Source: Enterobacter sp. JBIWA008 (lineage in GTDB: Bacteria > Pseudomonadota > Gammaproteobacteria > Enterobacterales > Enterobacteriaceae). From it: a stretch of DNA of 64,000 bases. Location of the stretch: NCBI RefSeq assembly GCF_019968765.1, contig NZ_CP074149.1, positions 2,976,001 to 3,040,000 of the forward strand, written 5' to 3'. The notes under the pieces were generated by a model. The model had not been told where the DNA came from and made no database searches. It saw nothing but the letters and a program-made list of their open reading frames with translations. Positions 59,743 through 64,000 of the stretch are shown in pieces. The translations under genes and the position numbers were made by a program. How positions within the stretch are numbered: the first letter of the stretch is position 1; the number at the start of each line of letters is the position of its first letter.

Positions 59743-61392
59743 ATGTCAAACAAACCGTTTATCTACCAGAACCCCTTCCCGCTTTCCCATGACGACACCG
59801 AATACTACCTGCTGACCAAAGAGCACGTTTCAGTTGCCGAATTCGACGGTCAGGAAGTACTGAAAGTGGAGCCGGAAGCCCTGACTCTGCTGGCACAGCA
59901 GGCCTTCCACGACGCCGCGTTTATGCTGCGTCCTTCCCATCAGAAGCAGGTTGCCGCCATTCTCAATGACCCGGAAGCCAGCCAGAATGACAAATACGTT
60001 GCCCTGCAATTCCTGCGTAACTCTGAAATTGCCGCAAAAGGCGTGCTGCCAACCTGTCAGGATACCGGCACCGCTATCATCATGGGAAAAAAAGGCCAGC
60101 GCGTCTGGACCGGCGGCGGTGACGAAGCAGCCCTGAGCCAGGGGGTGTATAACACCTACATCGAAGACAACCTGCGCTACTCCCAGAATGCGGCGCTGGA
60201 CATGTATAAAGAGGTGAATACTGGCACCAACCTGCCTGCGCAGATTGACCTCTACAGCGTGGACGGCGACGAATACAAATTCCTGTGCATGGCAAAAGGC
60301 GGCGGTTCTGCCAACAAAACCTATCTGTATCAGGAAACCAAAGCGCTGATCACCCCGGCAAAGCTGAAAAACTATCTGGTTGAGAAGATGCGCACCCTGG
60401 GAACTGCCGCCTGCCCGCCTTACCATATCGCGTTTGTGATTGGTGGTACCTCTGCCGAAAGCACCCTGAAAACCGTGAAGCTGGCCTCCACGCGCTACTA
60501 CGACGCGCTGCCAACGGAAGGCAACGAACACGGCCAGGCGTTCCGCGACGTTCAGCTCGAACAGGAACTGCTCCAGGAAGCACAGAACCTCGGCCTCGGC
60601 GCGCAGTTCGGCGGTAAATACTTCGCCCACGACATCCGCGTGATTCGTCTGCCGCGCCACGGCGCTTCCTGCCCAATCGGCATGGGCGTCTCCTGCTCCG
60701 CAGACCGCAACATCAAAGCGAAAATCAACCGCGACGGGATCTGGATTGAGAAGCTGGAGCACAATCCGGGCCAGTATATTCCTGAATCACTGCGTCAGCA
60801 GGGCGAAGGCGACGTGGTGAGCATCAACCTGGACAAACCGATGAATGAGATCCTGGCGCAGCTCTCCGCGCACCCGGTCTCTACCCGCCTGTCGCTGAAC
60901 GGTACCATCATCGTGGCGCGCGATATCGCCCACGCGAAGCTGAAAGAGCTGCTCGACAACGGTGAAGAACTGCCGCAGTACGTTAAAGATCACCCGATTT
61001 ACTACGCAGGCCCGGCCAAAACGCCGGAAGGCTACGCGTCTGGGTCACTCGGCCCGACCACGGCGGGACGTATGGACTCGTATGTGGATTTACTGCAATC
61101 CCACGGCGCGAGCATGATCATGCTGGCGAAAGGCAACCGCAGCCAGCAGGTAACCGACGCCTGCCATAAACACGGCGGCTTCTACCTGGGCAGCATTGGC
61201 GGCCCGGCGGCGGTGCTGGCGCAAAACAGCATTAAGAGCCTGGAATGCGTCGCGTATCCGGAGCTGGGAATGGAAGCTATCTGGAAAATTGAGGTCGAGA
61301 ACTTCCCGGCGTTTATCCTGGTGGATGACAAAGGCAACGATTTCTTCCAGCAGATCCAGAACCAACAGTGCAAAGGCTGTTCACAGCGCTGA
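59743..61392 (+). CDS. fumB: Class I fumarate hydratase, FumB-like
   Basis: This oxygen-sensitive [4Fe-4S] fumarase interconverts malate and fumarate. It has 549 residues from the ATG at 59743 (GGAG lies upstream; a GTG at 59728 is also in frame). It is closer to E. coli FumB than FumA by memory of the sequence. The cluster cysteines are in [22 protein letters not shown] and [12 protein letters not shown]. The beta-domain motif is [26 protein letters not shown]. It lies in the fumarate locus and would feed the soluble reductase. Its 3' end overlaps the LysR gene by 12 bases. Confidence 0.95.
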   Translation: MSNKPFIYQNPFPLSHDDTEYYLLTKEHVSVAEFDGQEVLKVEPEALTLLAQQAFHDAAFMLRPSHQKQVAAILNDPEASQNDKYVALQFLRNSEIAAKGVLPTCQDTGTAIIMGKKGQRVWTGGGDEAALSQGVYNTYIEDNLRYSQNAALDMYKEVNTGTNLPAQIDLYSVDGDEYKFLCMAKGGGSANKTYLYQETKALITPAKLKNYLVEKMRTLGTAACPPYHIAFVIGGTSAESTLKTVKLASTRYYDALPTEGNEHGQAFRDVQLEQELLQEAQNLGLGAQFGGKYFAHDIRVIRLPRHGASCPIGMGVSCSADRNIKAKINRDGIWIEKLEHNPGQYIPESLRQQGEGDVVSINLDKPMNEILAQLSAHPVSTRLSLNGTIIVARDIAHAKLKELLDNGEELPQYVKDHPIYYAGPAKTPEGYASGSLGPTTAGRMDSYVDLLQSHGASMIMLAKGNRSQQVTDACHKHGGFYLGSIGGPAAVLAQNSIKSLECVAYPELGMEAIWKIEVENFPAFILVDDKGNDFFQQIQNQQCKGCSQR

Positions 61393-62316
61393 GTGCTTCC
61401 ACACCTCCGGTAATAGCGCCAGCGCGTCAGCAATGATGGCGCGCTTGTCACTCCCCGGCTTCCAGATGATGACCATCGTCTGACTAATTCCCTGGCTGCC
61501 CACTTCTGTGCGCAGCCTTTTTACATTTTGCCACCGCACGGCATGAAAATGGGTCGGTAAAAATCCCCAGCCGCATCCGCGCTCCAGCAGACCGCGCAGC
61601 ATCTCCGGTTCGTTAGTAAAAAGGGTATGCCCGGAGATCTGCAGGCGACGCGCGACCGGCTCGTCAGAGGCTGGGTGCATAACTATCTGTGGAACCAGGG
61701 AGAGATCGAGCAGCGACAGGGGGGATGAAATATCCGTAAACAGCTTGCCGGAGGCGTAAAAATCCATATCAATTGCGCCTAAGGCCCGCCACTCCATGTC
61801 ATTGCCCACGCTGCGGTTGCGCGCCTGGCAGATGGCCAGATCGGCACGACCGCTCGTCAGCATGTGTTCCGACTCATCGCGCGAGGCGCAGATCAGGCTC
61901 AGCCGGATTTTTCGCGACGCCATCTCTGCGATAACCCCGTGCAGAAAGGCTCTGGGCGTAAAAGGATCGTAAACCAGCGTCAGATCCTGCGTGGCGCCGT
62001 GAGGCACTTCTCTGGCAAAGGCTTCGAAGGCTTTTACCTGCCGCATCAGCAGATGTGCCTGGCGCTGGAGCTGCTCCCCTTCCGCCGTGAGCCTAAGGGT
62101 GCGCCCGTCGCGAATAAACAGCGCGTAGCCCAACCCGTCCTCAAGAAAATCAATCAGATCGCGAAGCGTCGTTCGGTCTTTTTTCAGCGCCACTGCCGCT
62201 TTACTCAGGCTCCCGTTCTCGGCCACGGCGGTAAATGCCTCGAGCTGTGCAAAAGAATAGATCAGTCCCGCCACGCTACGCTCCCTCCGTTTTTTAGGGG
62301 GATTTTCCCCCACCAC
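61381..62316 (-). CDS. LysR-family transcriptional regulator
   Basis: This 311-residue protein has an N-terminal winged helix-turn-helix ([34 protein letters not shown], about residues 21-55) and a C-terminal effector-binding domain. The first 15 residues are basic and may be an extended N-terminus; a later start is possible but no other ATG precedes the helix. It converges on fumB with a 12-base overlap and is divergent from the serine hydrolase gene. The target and effector are unknown. Confidence 0.85.
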   Translation of the reverse strand: MVGENPPKKRRERSVAGLIYSFAQLEAFTAVAENGSLSKAAVALKKDRTTLRDLIDFLEDGLGYALFIRDGRTLRLTAEGEQLQRQAHLLMRQVKAFEAFAREVPHGATQDLTLVYDPFTPRAFLHGVIAEMASRKIRLSLICASRDESEHMLTSGRADLAICQARNRSVGNDMEWRALGAIDMDFYASGKLFTDISSPLSLLDLSLVPQIVMHPASDEPVARRLQISGHTLFTNEPEMLRGLLERGCGWGFLPTHFHAVRWQNVKRLRTEVGSQGISQTMVIIWKPGSDKRAIIADALALLPEVWKHSAL

Positions 62317-62380
62317 GCGTTTTTTATTATAGCCCCGGGGTTTTTAAACTGAAGCCGTTCTTAACCCATACGAGACGGAT

Positions 62381-63679
62381 ATGAAAAACAGAAAAGTAAA
62401 CCGGACCCTGCTGGCAGGCCTTGTCTTCAGCAGCCTGCTCTCCCCTGCGGCAATGGCCGCCTGTGATGGCACCGGCCTTAGCGCCTGCCCTGCCCCCTTT
62501 GACGCCGCGCTGCCGGACACCCATAAGATGCTCACCTGGAGTCAGGCCGACCGCGTGGTGGGCTTTCGCAATGATTACCGTAACTACGCCGGGGATATTT
62601 TCCGTCACGGCAAAGCCGTGCCGCTGCTTGTGTCGGACAAGCCGCTTGCGGACGCCCACTATCAGGTCAACGGCAGGCGCTACGGCCTACAGGAGTACCT
62701 TAAGCGCCAGAACGTCAGCGGCATGCTGGTGCTGAAGGACGGCAAAATCGCCTGGAAATATCTCGCAAAGGGCAATACCGACTCCACGCTCTGGACCTCG
62801 CGCTCGGTAGGCAAATCGGTGGTATCGGCGCTGGTGGGCGTTGCCCTTAAAGAGGGAAAAATTCATTCACTCGACGACCTGATTACGCAGTACGAACCCG
62901 ACCTGAAAGGCACCGCCTGGGACGGCGTGACGCTCAAACAGCTTATCACCCACACCTCCGGCGTGGCGTGGAACGAGGATTACACCAACCCTAACTCCGA
63001 CTTCGCGCAGCTCACCGAGTGCGAGGCGAAACCGGGCACCTACGACTGCGTGCGCAGGCTGGTGAAGGGATTGCGCAGGGTTCACCCGGCCGGAGAGAAC
63101 TGGTCTTACTCTTCGGGCGGCGCCTGGCTGCTGGGTGACGTGCTGGAGCGCGCTACCGGCATGACGATCGCAGCGTATCTGGAGAAAAGTATCTGGCAGC
63201 CGTACGGCATGGCGAGCGACGGCGTATGGCATGCCTACAGCAAAGGCCAGCACGACGTCGGCGCGCACGGCTTTAACGCCACGCTGGAGGACTGGGGTCG
63301 CTTCGGGGAGTTTATCCGTAAAAACGGTACGCTGCCGAACGGCAAGACGATCCTTCCGGATAACTGGATCCAGCAATCGTCAGACTGGACGAAGGCCAAA
63401 GGCTCGGTATCAGACGCCCATCCAGACGGACTGTACGGCTTTCAATGGTGGAATAACGCAGTTCCCGCCAACGCCACGGGCGTTGAGCCGACGGTGCGAG
63501 ATTCGCTGAAAGATTCGCTCTGGGCGCTGGGGATTTTTGGTCAGATGATTGTGGTAAACCAGAAGGAAAAACTGGTTATCGTTCAGTGGTCTACCTGGCC
63601 GCAGGCGGAACCATCCTTTAGCGCTCAACCGCTGGAGGCCTCTCTGATGTTTAGCGCCATTGCCAGGGCGCTGCGCTAA
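62381..63679 (+). CDS. Secreted serine hydrolase of the beta-lactamase/esterase family
   Basis: This 432-residue protein has a signal peptide (TLLAGLVFSSLLSPAAMA, cleavage after residue 26). It has the class C beta-lactamase-like fold: nucleophile Ser142 and Lys145 in SVGK, and Tyr243-Ser-Ser in WSYSSGG, the usual Tyr of the family. Proteins of this kind include EstB esterases, DD-peptidases and 6-aminohexanoate-dimer (nylon oligomer) hydrolases. I do not think it is a true AmpC, because the KTG box is not recognisable (GIFGQMIVVN is at the corresponding place). The natural substrate is unknown. Confidence 0.85.
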   Translation: MKNRKVNRTLLAGLVFSSLLSPAAMAACDGTGLSACPAPFDAALPDTHKMLTWSQADRVVGFRNDYRNYAGDIFRHGKAVPLLVSDKPLADAHYQVNGRRYGLQEYLKRQNVSGMLVLKDGKIAWKYLAKGNTDSTLWTSRSVGKSVVSALVGVALKEGKIHSLDDLITQYEPDLKGTAWDGVTLKQLITHTSGVAWNEDYTNPNSDFAQLTECEAKPGTYDCVRRLVKGLRRVHPAGENWSYSSGGAWLLGDVLERATGMTIAAYLEKSIWQPYGMASDGVWHAYSKGQHDVGAHGFNATLEDWGRFGEFIRKNGTLPNGKTILPDNWIQQSSDWTKAKGSVSDAHPDGLYGFQWWNNAVPANATGVEPTVRDSLKDSLWALGIFGQMIVVNQKEKLVIVQWSTWPQAEPSFSAQPLEASLMFSAIARALR

Positions 63680-63688
63680 ATTGCCCCC

Positions 63689-63714
63689 GCCGGGTAACGA
63701 AGCGCTTGCCCGGC
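63689..63714 (+). terminator. Possible terminator after the serine hydrolase gene
   Basis: GCCGGG and CCCGGC flank the inner palindrome AAGCGCTT, about 10 bases after the stop. The T tract (TCTTTC) is weak. The following 63715-63962 holds no gene that I could support and is AT-rich, likely the promoter of the next gene. Confidence 0.4.
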
Positions 63715-63962
63715 TCTTTCAGATGCAACGCAGCCTGCGCCACGTCACAAAACCGTGATATCAGCCACTTAGCAAAAAGTGGTGAATAAAAAATCAATTA
63801 ATTGTTAAGTTATTGTTGTCATTAATTGTATTTATCCCCCTGAGGATATTCATGCAAAAAGTGCATCAGTCGATGTCGCATTTGCGCTTATCTATTTCCT
63901 CATCCTGATCCAGTTTTCAAAAACAGACGCGTAAAACGTCAATAATAAACTGGAGATAACCA

Positions 63963-64000
63963 TGTTTTCCTCAACCTCACCTGCAACCGTACGGTCTAAG
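63963..64000 (+). CDS. 5' end of an unidentified gene (partial)
   Basis: An ATG at 63963 opens a frame (MFSSTSPATVRSK) that runs off the window. A CTGGAGATAACC sequence 5-10 bases upstream is a good ribosome site. The N-terminus is polar with a basic residue, as in many transporters, but the product cannot be named from 12 codons. Confidence 0.5.

Noticed and set aside
62381..63679. Chromosomal AmpC beta-lactamase
   Set aside because: SxxK and a Tyr motif are present, but the AmpC spacing and KTG box are missing, and the length (432) and gene context do not match ampC.

Overview
The window is a contiguous piece of an Enterobacteriaceae chromosome. Gene order and protein sequences follow the E. 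coli/Salmonella uvrY-sdiA-fli-rcsA-dcm region closely. Differences from E. coli K-12 (a liv cluster beside leuZ, no yedEF/yedKLMN block between yedD and fliE, a large insert between fliA and fliC, a fumarate locus after the ompS-type porin) suggest an Enterobacter/Lelliottia-type genus rather than Escherichia. The genus is inferred. No insertion sequence, integrase, CRISPR array or prophage was seen.

Layout. 1-2893: livM, livG and livF of a branched-chain amino-acid ABC importer paralogue, with the last codons of a probable livH at the left edge. 2911-3371: the glyW-cysT-leuZ tRNA operon (minus). 3422-6512: pgsA, uvrC, uvrY (minus). 6979-7992: yecF and the quorum sensor sdiA. 8211-11543: the cystine/cysteine set tcyN, tcyL, dcyD, tcyJ. 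11630-12955: fliZ and fliA. 13104-22860: an eight-gene, tightly coupled minus-strand island that looks like a flagellin glycosylation locus. 23025-39779: flagellin fliC, the fliDST operon, amyA, yedD, then fliE and fliFGHIJK-fliLMNOPQR. 40075-49094: rcsA, dsrB, yodD, the small RNA DsrA, yedP, dgcQ, yodC, yedI, yedA, vsr, dcm, yedJ. 49378-51252: two decayed genes, an OmpC/OmpS-type porin and a MurQ-like etherase. 51418-62316: a fumarate/C4-dicarboxylate locus. 62381-64000: a secreted serine hydrolase and the first codons of an unidentified gene.

How the parts work together. The flagellar genes build the basal body, export apparatus, C ring, cap and filament. Clear sigma-28 promoters precede fliC and fliD. 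The island between fliA and fliC encodes a VioA-like sugar aminotransferase, an N-acetyltransferase, a methyltransferase, a WbqC-family protein, two paralogous five-bladed-propeller proteins, a GT-A-like glycosyltransferase and a 1111-residue methyltransferase-TPR-GT41 (O-GlcNAc-transferase-like) fusion. The flagellin beside it is only 278 residues. The simplest reading is that the island makes an amino-deoxy-sugar glycan and attaches it to flagellin Ser/Thr residues.

The right-hand locus combines a DcuS/DcuR-type two-component system, a cytoplasmic ApbE flavin transferase, a 926-residue soluble OYE/FMN_bind/flavoprotein reductase carrying an ApbE target motif, a DASS-family dicarboxylate transporter, a class I fumarase and a LysR regulator. 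A perfect FNR box lies in the divergent control region. Together they look like a self-contained anaerobic pathway taking malate or a related acid to fumarate and then succinate with NADH as donor, independent of the membrane fumarate reductase.
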